From Piper betle (lineage: Eukaryota > Streptophyta > Magnoliopsida > Piperales > Piperaceae), in assembly GCA_033002965.1 (NCBI GenBank), contig JAURVB010013196.1:62001-126000 (forward strand): 64,000 nucleotides of DNA, written 5' to 3'. Made by a program: the position numbers and the translations under genes. The notes under the pieces were generated by a model, which saw only the letters and a list, made by a program, of their open reading frames with translations, did no database searches and had not been told where the DNA came from. Of the stretch, positions 11,357 through 23,219 are shown in pieces; the first letter of the stretch is position 1, and each line of letters begins with the position of its first letter.

Positions 11357-13325
11357 ATACATTATTCGAACGGAAGGAGCAAAAGAATGTCTCGAAGCCT
11401 CCTACCCTTCCGCGGAAGCTGGAGGTGGGAGGTTCTTCGAGGCAGAGGAGTATCCGCCCTAACTTTGTTTCCCCAGCATTGTATGCAACTCCAGAAACAA
11501 CTGCCCTTCCGGATTCTCCGACATCCGTTTCTCCCTCCCCTTATGTAATCAAGCATAAGAGGCGAGGTCCACGTCTTCAGAAAAGCCACTCTGACAGTGA
11601 TGTGATCCAGGCTCGAACATCAAGCAATGAAGTGGGAGCTGCCGAGAATGGTCAACCTTCGAGTAGCGAACAAGGCGTTGATTGCCTTGAGGATGCTTCT
11701 GCTAGCCTTGACGTGCCTAGCTCCCAGGATAAGCCCTCTGTTCATCAATTGCACAGATCTCACAAAGTCTCTGGTTCTCTTGGGGAGGCCGTAGGCAACA
11801 GTCTAAAAGATGCTCCCAAGCTGTCTGGCTTCCAAGAAGAGGCCACTGCCAATGATTTTCATGTTAAAGTTGACCCGGGCAATGAGTCATCGTGTATGAA
11901 CAGCTCTGCTGCACGGCCACTGGTCATTGATTCTGAAAAGGAATCCGATTGTGACGATTTCTATGAGCTTCAGGAATCCATGAGTGAGGCTAGCCTTTCT
12001 GAGAATGAGGGTATAGGTGCTGCAGACCGTTCCTCAAAGCAGTCCATTGCTTATGGGGAATTTTTTGATGCCTGTGAAGGTAAAAGCTTGTGTTCCATTT
12101 CCCGTTTTCTATAGTCATCATGCTGTTTTTTGAACTTGTACATTTTTTGCTTTAGTGCTAGCAAAATACTTCATAAATATAAACTCAATGTTGTTGAGTG
12201 AAGATGTTTGCATAGGATGATTTATTTGGTTTATACACTGCCCGAATTCTTAATGGCATATAAAATTTTAAGGAAATGATTTATTGCTCATATCCAGAGG
12301 AATGAAATAAGCATGCGATCTGTGTTGGCAAGCCAAATTGATGCTTTGGGTTTTAGCTAACAACAACGGCTCATCAATTGTTAGATGATTATTTTTCTCA
12401 CCTTCCACCTGTCTTTCTAGTACATATTGATAAATGGGTTGCTGATTTTGAAAACTTCTTGTTTATGTGGTATTTTTTCCATTGGCATATTTTCATCTCT
12501 GAAGACAGCATGCTTAAGATGCCAAAACTTATGATACAAGAGTTGCGAATTTATGTACTGTTTGCTTTATTTTCTTTACAGATCTCTTGAGTGATGGAAA
12601 TCTGTCTTCCACATGCCAAGATATTGAATCTGAGCTTCGTGAAATGGGGCTGAATCTCTTGATGGAGATTGAGAAAAGAAAACTAGCCGAAGAATCACTT
12701 CAGGATTTACAAAATCAATGGCAGCAAATAAGGCAGAAGTTGGCTCAAGTGGGTCTAATCCTACCTACGTTTCTCGGAACGGGAAAAGATGACACAGTGG
12801 ATGACAATGACCCTGCTGAAGATGTATGCCAACAAGTTCATATGGCCCGTCTGGTTGCCATGGCTGTTGGTAGGGGATCTGCGAGGGCTGAAATCGAAAC
12901 TGAGATGGAAACACAAATTGCGGCCAAGAACTTTGAGATTGCTAGATTGGGGGACAGATTACAGTACTGTGAGGCAGTAAATCGTGAAATGGCACAACGA
13001 AACCAGGAAATTGTTGGTAAGATGAAAAGGCATTCCCTCATTGGGGAGTTAAATTGATTTTCAGTTTGGTCGATGCTAGGATAGTGCTTATTTTCTTGCC
13101 TGACTTGCCCGAATTAGTGGATAGTTGTTGACTGTAAGAAGTGACCATGTCTTTTTTATTGCAGAGATGAATCGAAGACAGAGACATGGAAGAAAAAGGA
13201 GGCAAGTGTGGCTCTGGCGTTCGGTTGGTGCTGCTGTTTTACTGGGCACTGCAACTCTTGCTTGGATTTTTCTACCAAGTGAGGCAAGTGAAAGGCTATC
13301 CCCCGATTCTTATGGAGACCACTAA
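11329..13325 (+). CDS. Uncharacterised coiled-coil, C-terminally anchored plant protein, 448 aa
   Basis: Exons 11329-12079, 12582-13016 and 13165-13325 join in frame to 448 residues. The N terminus MPSFTAVALDTLFE and the stretch SPSPYVIKHKRRGPRL match a plant family of unknown function that I recall starting MPTFTAIALDRL; this fixes the start at 11329 and places the upstream exon in the 5' UTR. Residues ~50-250 are Ser/Glu/Asp-rich and look disordered, with an acidic patch SEKESDCDDFYELQE. Residues ~255-400 are a long heptad-like coiled coil (QDIESELREMGLNLLMEIEKRK to EAVNREMAQRNQE, with a hydrophilic loop between). The last ~50 residues have a basic stretch (GRKRRQVWLWR) followed by one hydrophobic segment of about 18 residues and a short tail, so it is probably a tail-anchored membrane protein. 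No catalytic motif is visible. Confidence 0.85.
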
Positions 13326-15100
13326 TTTTGATGGTGTTGATGGGCAGGATGCACAATGACTAGGTTATAGCTAAACCATATTTTGCCTTTGAATTCTTCG
13401 CATCATATTTAGTTGTTAGCAAAATAATTTTTGGGCGGTGGCTCAGAACAGTGTATAAGAAATACAGGGTAATTCTGTACCGGATGATCTACGCTGAGCG
13501 GTTTACACAGCTCCTCGTATGTTAAAAAATTCGGTGATGGTGTATATGCCATGTGGGCGTGATGATTTTGTAGTGGTAATTCACGGGCGAAACTAACTTT
13601 GTTTGCAGGATGAACAAAGGGTGAGAAATTTCCGCGATTTGCGAACAGGGGAATGCATTGGAGTACTATGCTACTCACAATTCACCATCTCCAATTTGGA
13701 GCTAACCAGTTCTTGCACTGAACATGTTCTTTTGACGTGTATATACGTGAATTGTGGCTGAGGGTTCATATTTGCTCGGCCGTCCGGTGGCGGAGAACAG
13801 GTTACAAAGAATGCTCTCGGTCGATGTGATATTATCGATCAAATGTCCAAAATTGAACCATTGCAGGGCTAATGGTGCATTTTATGTGGACAAGTTTAAA
13901 GTTGGAAGTTGGAACAGGATCAAGGTTGATAATATTGCTAATACTTTTCATTCAGAAGCAACTATGAAGTTACGACCAATTCGTTGATGGGACAGTCTGG
14001 TTAGTGGTGTGTACAAGACCTGAATTTGAGAGAGTAATCAATACCTGAAGTTGAGATTATATATGACATGCCGGTGGCTATATTTCTTGGATCACAGTTC
14101 AAACATGTATATACGTCCGCTTCAAGCTTAAAGTTTTGACGATTTCATGATGTTTTGCCTTGAAAAACAAAAAATAAAAGTAAAAACCGAGTGATTTACT
14201 CCCATCCAGTTCAAACTTTGCCATAGTCTTTTATTTTTTGAGCCAAAAAAACCTGAGCCTAAAACTGCCAATGAATGTCCCCAACTCAGAGAAAGGGAAG
14301 AAGAGAGATTATCAGCATAAAATAAAACCATACTTCACAATCTGTATTTGAACTCAGGTTTATCTCGTCCCAAGTTATTATTGACACGGTGGCAACTTGG
14401 GTTGGCTTGTCAAAACTACAATTAGGGGTTACAAAGTAGTAAAATTGGCTCGCATATATTTTGCGTTTAGCTCGATTCAGCTTAAACTTGTGCTCATTAA
14501 TTTGATATTTGAAAAAATGTTCGGCTCGAAATAAATACCTCTCGTTGAATAATGAATAGAAATTGAGGTAAAAAGTGTTCGGCTCGGCTTGGCTCGAATT
14601 CGAACTTGATGTATTTAAAGTCAAAAAAAACTCGGCTCGTTAATACTATTGAGGTCTCATTAAATTTATATAATGTTAAGATTTTTTTTGATATTATATA
14701 AGGTAAATACGAGCTAAACACAAATATTTAATCGGCTCAAAGTGAGCCAAACACGAGCCAAGTTCAAACATCATAAACTTTAAACAAAATATTCGACCTA
14801 TAATAAATTAAAGACTTGTCAAATACTCAAACAAACTCAAATATATTAGCCAAAAATTATATTAAATTTAAAAATATCCTTATTCAATTCGGCTCGATGG
14901 CTCGATTCGGCTATATTCCGCTCTGTTCGGCTGTTCGTTTATACCCGTAACTACAACTATCATTCTACGCAAATGCCCGGCAAATGCCTAGGTAGTTCAG
15001 TAGCTATATGCCAAATTTTAGAACCGTAGATATGTGATACGTGGAGAGGCATCGACCGTCCGATACGAGGGAGGTAATGTTTTGCAAGTTTCAGACACGG
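13326..15100. other. Intergenic with degenerate GGCTCG-rich repeat
   Basis: 13326-14200 is probably 3' UTR and spacer. From about 14440 to 14945 the sequence is AT-rich with many CGGCTCG/GGCTCGA words in both orientations and ends in a motif resembling a transposon terminus (CGGCTGTTCGTTTATACCC). The style resembles the inverted-repeat element at 22571-23209, but I cannot find a matching left terminus or a target duplication, so I treat it as a degraded repeat. Confidence 0.5.
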
Positions 15101-15457
15101 ATTTCGGAGATCCCTTTCGTCTTCTCTTTTCCCGGATCCCGATTCCATCTAGGGTTTCCTTCGGCGGCGTGTCGGATCCCGATTCCTCGCATCTCATTCG
15201 CTCTTCGTCTCCGATCGACCTTTGATCCCTGTTCCTCTCCTCGCTCTCTCCAATCCGAGCGCTCTCTCTCGGCGCAATTGGTCGCCATTTTGCAGAAAAA
15301 AGGTTGCATCTTTGCTTGTTTGATTCTTTGAAAGGACTGCTCGTTCCTTCTTTTTTTTTATTATTTCGGATTCGTTCGGTAGAATCTGCGAATTTTGTGA
15401 TTTACTGGTGTTGGGATTGGTTTTTGGTATTTGTTGTTTTGGGGGTCTGGAGGGGTA

Positions 15458-17554
15458 ATGGAGGAGGAGCTGTTGGAGATTTTTGAGGTGGCGAAGAAGT
15501 CGGCGGAGGCGGCTGGCGGCGATGGTGTGGCATCGGAGGAAGCTCGGTGTGTGGATGCGTTGAAGCGGCTCCGGGACTTCCCTGTCACTATGAGTCTTCT
15601 CGTTTCTACACAGGTAATCAGCTGTTGTTCCCGCGTGTAGCCAATTGTGCATCTAATTGGTGTTTTTTTCCTATCTATAATGTCATAAAGAATTTGTATT
15701 TACTGTTGTTTGAGATAATTTAGCAATTGGTAGCATTGGAAGTAACGATTGTTTGTATGTCATTGTTTCTTTGGTGTTTACGGCTGCTTATCTGGTATTA
15801 TTCCTTCTTTTGTTCACTGTGGAAGCCATGTTATCCACTTGCATTTTATTAACGTAATCTTGGTTCCTCAAGGTTATTAATAGCATGTGTGTAAGCCATA
15901 TTATCCACTTGCATTTTTATCAACTTAATATTGGTTCCTCAAGGTTATTTATAGCATATGCTCTTACTCTGGCTAACGCTATTTTGAGTATCATATCTTG
16001 TGCAGTGGTAGCTTTGATTTATCATGTTCGTCTTGTTGCGTAGATGTCTTTTTGTGTTTTATATCTTGGCTGACATGTAGAGCTCTAATTTGGTTTTGGT
16101 TACCTTAATGCACTTTGTGCCCGACATGAACTGTCAGAAATGACCAATGACGGTGTCGGTCTATATTTTTCTTTCCAACTCTCAAGACCCTTCTGTGCAC
16201 TTGTCAATTTTTTGCCCATGCATCTATATGTGTTTGATGAATTTACGGCTTTAATAAGTTTGTAAATGAGCTAAATTGATACTTTAGTTGGTCTCAGTCT
16301 GAAAGTACCATGTTTTAATCATTTAATGGTCTTACCTAGGAGCTTTGGATGTCTGCTTAAATTCTTTATAGTATCAGTAGCTGTTGGAAGAGTGACTTAG
16401 AATGTTTAGTGATTTTCCTAATTTTGTCTGAAAGTTTACTCTCTGAAGATTGCTTGTTAATTTTGTTTTTTTGAGAGTTCTTGGCTTGGATATTGACGAT
16501 AATCCTTACAGTTACAGTAGATGATTCTTTCTTTTTTCTTGGTGACCTAAATATGGTTGGATCTCATGTATATGTTCTCATGCAGGTGGGTAAGCGCCTT
16601 CGCTCTCTGACAAAACACCCTAGGCAGAAGATCCAGACATTAGCATCTGATGTATTTGAGTTATGGAAGAGTGTGGTGGTTGAGGAGTCTTCAAAAAATA
16701 ATAAGAACAATAACTTGAGTTCGCCCAGGACATCTAATTCTCAAGGGAAACTGTCCAACGTTGAAGGGAATTTGAAGGTTGGCAAGCTTCAAACCTTTGT
16801 GTCAGTGACAGATCGAGAATTGTCTCGTTCACCATCAGCTCAGGTGGAAAAAGTTGTGAAAATGCAAAAGATCTCATCGTCGGAGTCCGTTAAAGTTGAG
16901 AGCTCAAGTAGGGAGAATAGAATCCTTGTCGAGGACACATCCAAGGCCAACAGTAAACCAAAGCCACTTTCAGGCACAAAGAGGCCACCTGAACCACTAG
17001 CTTGTCCACCAAGGCTGTCATCCATGGTCAAATGTAACGATGCTGTTCGAGACAAGCTTCGTGAGCTTCTTGCAGAGGCATTGAGCAAGGTTCCTAACGA
17101 GACCAGTGAAGACATGATTGACGAAGTAAATGCTTGTGACCCATTACGGGTGGCTGTTACTGTAGAGTCCATATTGTTTGAGAAATTGGGTCGTTCCAAT
17201 GGAGCCCAGAAAGTCAAGTACAGGTCTATAATGTTCAATCTCAGAGATGCAAACAATCCGGATCTTAGAAGAAGGGTGCTCACAGGAGAAATTAAGCCAG
17301 AAAAGCTTGTTGAAATGAGCCCGGCTGAGATGGCCAGTGATGAAAGGAAGCGTGAAAATAATCAGATAAAGGAGAAGGCTTTGTTCGACTGTGAGCGCGG
17401 AGGACCTCCTAAAGCTACCACTGATCAGTTCAAGTGTGGAAGGTGTGGCCAGCGCAAGACTACCTACTACCAGTTGCAGACAAGGAGTGCTGATGAACCC
17501 ATGACCACATTTGTAACATGCGTGAATTGCAATAACCATTGGAAGTTCTGTTGA
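15458..17554 (+). CDS. TFIIS: Transcription elongation factor S-II (TFIIS), 374 aa
   Basis: Exons 15458-15613 and 16586-17554 join in frame to 374 residues. Residues ~1-80 are the TFIIS N-terminal (LW) domain, which binds polymerase-associated factors; its core (TQVGKRLRSLTKHP, then ASDVFELWKSVV) spans the intron. Residues ~80-190 are a Ser/Lys-rich linker. Residues ~195-310 are the TFIIS central domain that docks on RNA polymerase II (VRDKLRELLAEAL to RVLTGEIKPEKLVEMSPAEMAS). The C terminus is a C2C2 zinc ribbon (CGRC to CVNC, ending HWKFC) with the hairpin RSADEPMT, whose Asp-Glu pair triggers transcript cleavage by arrested polymerase II. All key residues are present. It acts in the nucleus. 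The downstream gene converges on it, leaving 584 bases between stop codons. Confidence 0.97.
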
Positions 17555-18138
17555 TAATTCAAAGTTTTGTAAGTGCGGTGAAACTTGTTCGTCATCTTCT
17601 ACAATTGTTTAGGTCTCTTTCATAATTTGGACAAAGTACTAAGCCCTGCCATAGTTTCACATAAAAATAATTTGGTGACTTGTATGTACCGGTAGCAAGT
17701 TCTTAACTTTGTTGGTTAACATATCGGCCCTATGGAAATAACAGGGTTTTTTTATTTTTTATTTTACTTATCATCTTAATGTATTCTGGCAATCAGAGAA
17801 ATGTGAAAGTAAAAATCATAATTTTTGTTTTAATCACCCACCGCCCCCCTACCCTTCTTTATTTCTTTGGTTAAAAGATCGGACCGCTTACAAGCTGACA
17901 GAATGATCAAAACCTATATATTACACAGAACCTATGTTTATTAAAGCTTGTAATTTCATGTCATACCAACTCATATTTACATGAAACTCTGCTCATAAAA
18001 GATCAATGTAGAAGACAAGTAGAAAATCTAAAATTACATCAAGTTCCCTTGAGTTCCCCTCGATGCACGATACTTACATATTACTACTTATAATGCAAAT
18101 TACTGTTTCCTTCCTTTCTTCATGCGACTTGGAAGGAT
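17555..18138. other. Convergent 3' intergenic region
   Basis: AT-rich spacer between the TFIIS stop and the stop of the minus-strand NET4-type gene, presumably the two 3' UTRs. No other feature seen. Confidence 0.7.
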
Positions 18139-20200
18139 TTAAGAAGCCATTACCACAGTTCTTCTATGCCCATGAAGGGCCTGGAGCAGCTTCTCGTACC
18201 CATCTCGGTAATGTTCAATTGAGAAGCAGAGCTGCCGTATGGCCTCTCTTTTCCCTTCTGCATGATCAGATATCAGAGCCCTCTGTTTCTCTACTTCCTC
18301 CTCCAGATGTTTCACTCTCCCTCTCAGCTCCAGCATTGCTTTCTTCGTACCGTCGCGCTCTTGTATGAGTTTCATATGTTCGATATGTAGTTCGTGTAAA
18401 TGCACATCCATCTGCTTTAGCTGATTATCTCTTGAGCTTACCACGGCCAGAAGAGATTGTACCTTGGCAGAAAGCTCATCTTTTTCACTCACCATGGCTT
18501 CATACGTTAGCTTAAATGTGTCACCAATCTTTCTGCATTCTTTCCAACAGCGTCCCCTTTTCCGTGCTCTCAGCTTTAAGTTTCGCCAATGCCAAACTGA
18601 TTTCTGACTTCTCGGTTTTGTAGCGTTGCATCTCATCTTTTAGAGATTGGAAATTGTCTTGAAGGGATTTGTGGGATTCCATTAGACAAGAAATCTCGCC
18701 CTGCAGCTGGAGTTTCTCTTTTGACAATTTGTCGGCTGATTCGCGAATCTCAGCCTTCAGACCTGCTGCTATTTTTTCATGGTCTGAAATATTAACCTCA
18801 AAATCCTTTATTAATTTGTGCAAATCAAGTACCTTTCTTTTCTCTTGTTCAAGTTCCACCTCCTTTTCCTCAATTAATCTTTGGAAGTCTGATTCAATCC
18901 CAGCCTTCTCCAGGGAAATGCTCTCTCTTAAGTCAGAAATCTCCACTTTCACGAGTTCAATAGTTTGTTCCCGATCTGTAGCTTCTTTTTCCAGAGCTAG
19001 CAATTTTTCTTCTAGTTCCCTTCTTCTCTGTCTCTCTGAATCGAGCTTCATCTCAATCAAATTGGTTTCACTGTGAGAAGACTCAACATCTCTTGAAAGT
19101 GAATTTTTTTGCTCGAGCTCGGCTTTTAATCTTCCAATCTCCACTTCTGAAGCACTCAGCTTCTCTTTTACCATAGAAAGTTCTTCCTCCAACTTGGTAA
19201 ATTTAACTTTATATGAAAGTTCAACATCTCTCAACAATGAATCTTTCTGCTCAAGTTCCGCTTTCGATCTTGCAACCTCCTCTTCTGAAGCACTCAACTT
19301 TTCTTCTACCAGGGAAAATTCTTCCTCTAACTTGGTAATTTTTGTCTCAAGAGGAAGAGTGTTGCTCTCATTTTCATTAAACATCATACTATCTTCATAA
19401 CCTTGCAATTTCTCTTTTAAAATATCAATCTCATTCTCTAGTTCACTTACTCTCAAGAGATGCATATCACATTCCCTGTTCAGGCCAATGCTTGGAAAAA
19501 GAACCTTGGCAGCATCATCTCCGGATTCAGAGTCGGATTCTGATGACAAAGTTGATCCATCACTTCCCTTACGAGATCGATCTGATCCAAGAAAAACGTC
19601 AAAGCCAGCAGCGCGATGGCCTGGCTTGTAATGGGACGATTTTCTTTTAGGAGAGGGCGATGGAGACGGAGATTCAGAACCAAAGTCGGAGCCATTGCCA
19701 GAGCCCTGAGTTTGAAGTTCAGAAGGTATGCTCTTACGCAATTCTCCAGTTACATTGTCATAGCGCTCTGCAAGTGATCTATACATGCGGTAAAAACCCC
19801 CACAAGGGAGATAAGCTCAGGACGCCTTTGATAATACATTTCAGCTTTCTTTGCAAAGGAATCACCGTCTTCTTCGATAAGTTTCAGCATTCGCTTTACA
19901 GCACTGTCCATCACTGCATATCAGTCAAAATTTGCTTCAATAATAGAATTTGAATCAACCAGTGCTCTTATACACTTCTCAACTACTACATTAATGATAT
20001 TCTTATTCAATTTTAGACCTATACAAACAACAAATAGATTCTCTCAATAACTTTCTCAGCAAATAGAGAATGTTCTTGTTTCATGGCATTCCATTAAGTA
20101 TCTCACCTTCAAGATTTTCAGCAAGCCATTTGGAGTTCTTGGGACTGATGTGACTGTCCCACCACCAGGAATGAGATTTTTTAGTGAATGTTCTTTTCAT
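18139..20200 (-). pseudogene. NET4: NETWORKED 4-type actin-binding protein gene with two frame breaks
   Basis: Exon 1 is 20200-20107 (start MKRTFTKKSHSWWWDSH, in-frame stop upstream) and exon 2 is 19913-18139. Together they encode the plant NAB domain ([37 protein letters not shown], then [19 protein letters not shown]), which binds actin filaments. A ~400-residue coiled coil follows, then the family C-terminal block (KREAIRQLCFSIEHYRDGY), ending VMAS. Family members link actin to the vacuolar membrane. Two breaks interrupt the reading. Near 19796-19801, within adjoining G and T runs, one base is missing between ELISLV and FYRMYR. Near 18525-18545 the frame changes between LLERMQKDW and RKIGDTFK. 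Sequence on both sides of each break is conserved, so either the allele is recently broken or the assembly is wrong here. As written, no single protein contains both the NAB domain and the C terminus. Confidence 0.85.
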
Positions 20201-22560
20201 TTTTCGATCCCACTAAGCGAGCACAAGGACCTGCAGAAGATAGAACAATTGAAAATAGAGCATAATAATTAGTGGGAAGAATAGTAACTAAAAATCTCCA
20301 AAAATACAACCTTCGTGATTGAAGCGTTTAACACTAAAGCAGTGACTAAAAATTAGGAAATCTGATACGCCCAGATAAATGTAGTCGAAAAACTCTCACA
20401 CAAACAATTATCCGGAATAAATAAATAAAATAATGACGCTCTCAAAGAAAAAACTGAATCTAAGACCTTTGGCATGCAGCAAAAGATAGCCTGAGCAAAT
20501 TATTGATGATGTGTTAATCATGAAAAAAACATAAGATTCTTCAAACAAAACTAGAAACACCCAAAACACAATTAAATTGAAAATAAATCACAATCTCAAA
20601 TCAATAAGAAAAGTATCAAGCCTACCAACAAAGTGATAAATGACGAAGCTTGTAAGATCTGTTGCAACTATAAGTAACTCCCATACCAAATCGAAAACCA
20701 AGAAATAATCGATTCTCTTAGCTAAGCTAGCTGTAACATTCAGAATGACCAGATCAAAATTTTCCATTCATAATAAACATAACAATCTCGAAATGAAAAG
20801 CTCAAAAAAAAATGACATTATACAACAACCAGCAACCCCCACACGGCCCACCAACTACGAAAGAGAAATACCTTCAAACAAATGAAACTTTTGCAAAGGC
20901 TCAACCTTTTCCGGAAGCTACACAGCCATTTACATCAACGATCCCACAAAAAAATACCAGCGAAAGACGGGAAGAAAAAAAAAAAAACAACACCACCTCA
21001 CTGATCGAAACGAGCTTCAAACAAAAAAAACACACAATCCGAACAGCAGTAACCAATCAGCCTGAACAAATAACTTCCACAGCTATGACTAACAGGACCG
21101 GCTCAAGAGCAAGTCTGTGTGTCAAAAACAGCAAAAAGAGTTGCCCAAGAAAGATTAAGAAGAGCTGAGGAAGATGGTGGAGCGCTGGGATTGTGGTACC
21201 ATGGAGGAGCAGGGGAGGAGGTAGACCTTGTAGCTGGAGGGGAGTCATTGACTCTTTTATGCTGATTGATTGATACTGTACACGTGATATCAAGAGGAAA
21301 GATTATGAGCAAGCATGCAGATTAGCTCTGCTGTTAACCAGCTGAGATTGCCCAAATTGCCCTTATCTCCTCCCAACTGAGATCTGACTTGTAACTGGCG
21401 TTGACTTCAAGTTAACAAGACAACCATTCCGTTCCCCTTTATTTGTAGTTTGGACAATTGATAAAAGCAAATCAAATGAATAACACGAAAAATAACAAAA
21501 ACGCACAAAACTAATTAAATTTAACGATTTGCTTGTACATTGTATTCACATATCATAATTTTCTTATAAAAAGGTAAAAAGGAAAATAATTATCATAAGT
21601 TTAAGAAAAAATTCATGGTTTTTTTTGTCATGCCTGATTAGCTGTGTGCCTTAGTCATATGTAATTAATTATAATTTTCCTAAGCGAGTTTCTTTATTTT
21701 AATACAAGTCTTTTTTTTACAGAGCAATGTCATTGTAAAAAGAAAGATGACTCAATTACAAAACTTGGAACTGTTTGGAAAAAAATTTCCAAAGCAAAGC
21801 ATTGTTTTTTTGCAAAGCACTATTCAGATCACATGGTTAAGGCATGACTAATTGAACATATATGCCATTAAAATTTTCTTATTAAAAAGTACTAAAATAT
21901 AAACAAGTGATAAATAAAGATCAAGTTATCCCCTTCCCCAGATAGTTTTCTGTATCCACTAGTTATAAACTTATATTATATGCTTCAAGCACAGTTGAGT
22001 GCCATGAAAAATATTTGGAAATAAAGGAATTGCAAAAGGCACTGTGTATAATTTATAAGATAAATTTTGCTCTGAAAATATTTTTCTCTTATTTCAGAGA
22101 AGTTGGAAGTTGCGTTTTGATCTCGGCATAGCCAATGATAATTATTATTAAAGGATAAACTCGATGACTAACATTATCAATCCAAAATAAATGTTTAATG
22201 TAAAAGATGTATATTTTGATGTATATCATCAAGATATTCGACGAGGTTTTTATATTAGTTAATTTATTTATTTTCTGGAACTAATAGGCGTTGGTTGAGG
22301 GATATAAATCATGCATTTTTCACATGGAATGAAAAAAATTATGGACAAATTTATATCCCTGCAACATTCAATTTCATAATAACATGATGTTTTAAAAATA
22401 AATAAAATAATTACGATTGATAGGTTTTGTATGAAATGGCTTTTTTGGAAATTGGATTAGCATTTATTTTTATTAATTTAAATCTTTTTAATTAATAGTG
22501 TTTAAAATTTTAAGTATAATAATTAAATTAACCTCCTTCAATTAAAAAAGATTTAAACCA
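20201..22560. other. NET4 5' region and AT-rich intergenic
   Basis: On the minus strand an acceptor-like CTGCAG about 30 bases before the NET4 start suggests a 5' UTR intron, with a leader exon perhaps near 21050-21300. 21400-22560 is AT-rich with no gene, tRNA or clear repeat that I can support. Confidence 0.5.
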
Positions 22561-22570
22561 AATTATAAAT

Positions 22571-23209
22571 AGGGGTGCTAATTGAGCGAGCGAGCCGAGC
22601 TCAACATGTGTTTTAAAACTCGTTCGAACTCGACTCGAGATCGAACGAGTTTTGGATCATATATGCTCGAGTTCGACTCGAATATCTTTTATGTGTTTGA
22701 GCTCGACTCGAGCTCGAATATACTTAAAACTCGAATATATTTTATGTGTTTAAGCTCGACTCGAGCTCGAATATACTTAAACTGTTTAATTTTTGTGAGC
22801 TCGTTCGTTAGCGAAACCAGCTCGATAAAAAGAACGAGCCAATGTGGTTTGAATAACTTTGAAGTTAAAAGTACCTCACTTGTGATTTGAACCCACAACT
22901 TTAAAATCATTAAGGTAAATACTTACCATCTCAACTATCTTTCTTCTTTGTTATTATATTTCATATATATATATAAATAAATAAATATAATATAATATAA
23001 TATAATATAAAGACTATATTATTATATTATTTTATCGAGTCTGAATTCGAGTTACAAACGAGTCGAGTAGAGTTGAACACAACCTTTCTCAAGCTCGGCT
23101 CGTAAAATTCGAAAGTTCGAGTTGAGCATTTAAATGTCGAATTTCAAGTTGAGTCAAGCTAAACCAAACACTAAATTTTCATGAGTTGACTCGCTCAATT
23201 AACCACCCT
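22571..23209. mobile_element. Non-autonomous terminal-inverted-repeat element, 639 bp
   Basis: Flanked by a perfect 10-bp direct repeat AATTATAAAT (22561-22570 and 23210-23219). The ends are 21-bp imperfect inverted repeats (left AGGGGTGCTAATTGAGCGAG; right, read inward, AGGGTGGTTAATTGAGCGAG; 17 of 21 match). No transposase frame. The interior has two ~58-bp tandem units built on CTCGACTCGAGCTCGAATAT words. The 10-bp duplication fits a Mutator-type element better than hAT (8 bp), but the family call is tentative. Confidence 0.85.
22883..22937 (-). other. tRNA-like Pol III A and B boxes inside the inverted-repeat element
   Basis: On the minus strand TAGTTGAGATGG (22937-22926) fits the A-box pattern TRGYNNARNNGG. 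GGTTCAAATCA (22893-22883) fits the B-box consensus at all but the last base. They are about 32 bases apart, as in tRNA genes and SINEs. No complete tRNA cloverleaf is present, so this is a tRNA- or SINE-derived fragment, not a functional tRNA. Confidence 0.5.
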
Positions 23210-23219
23210 AATTATAAAT

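Noticed and set aside
14440..14945. Second copy of the 22571-23209 inverted-repeat element
   Set aside because: Similar word usage and one terminus-like end, but no matching left end or target duplication was found.
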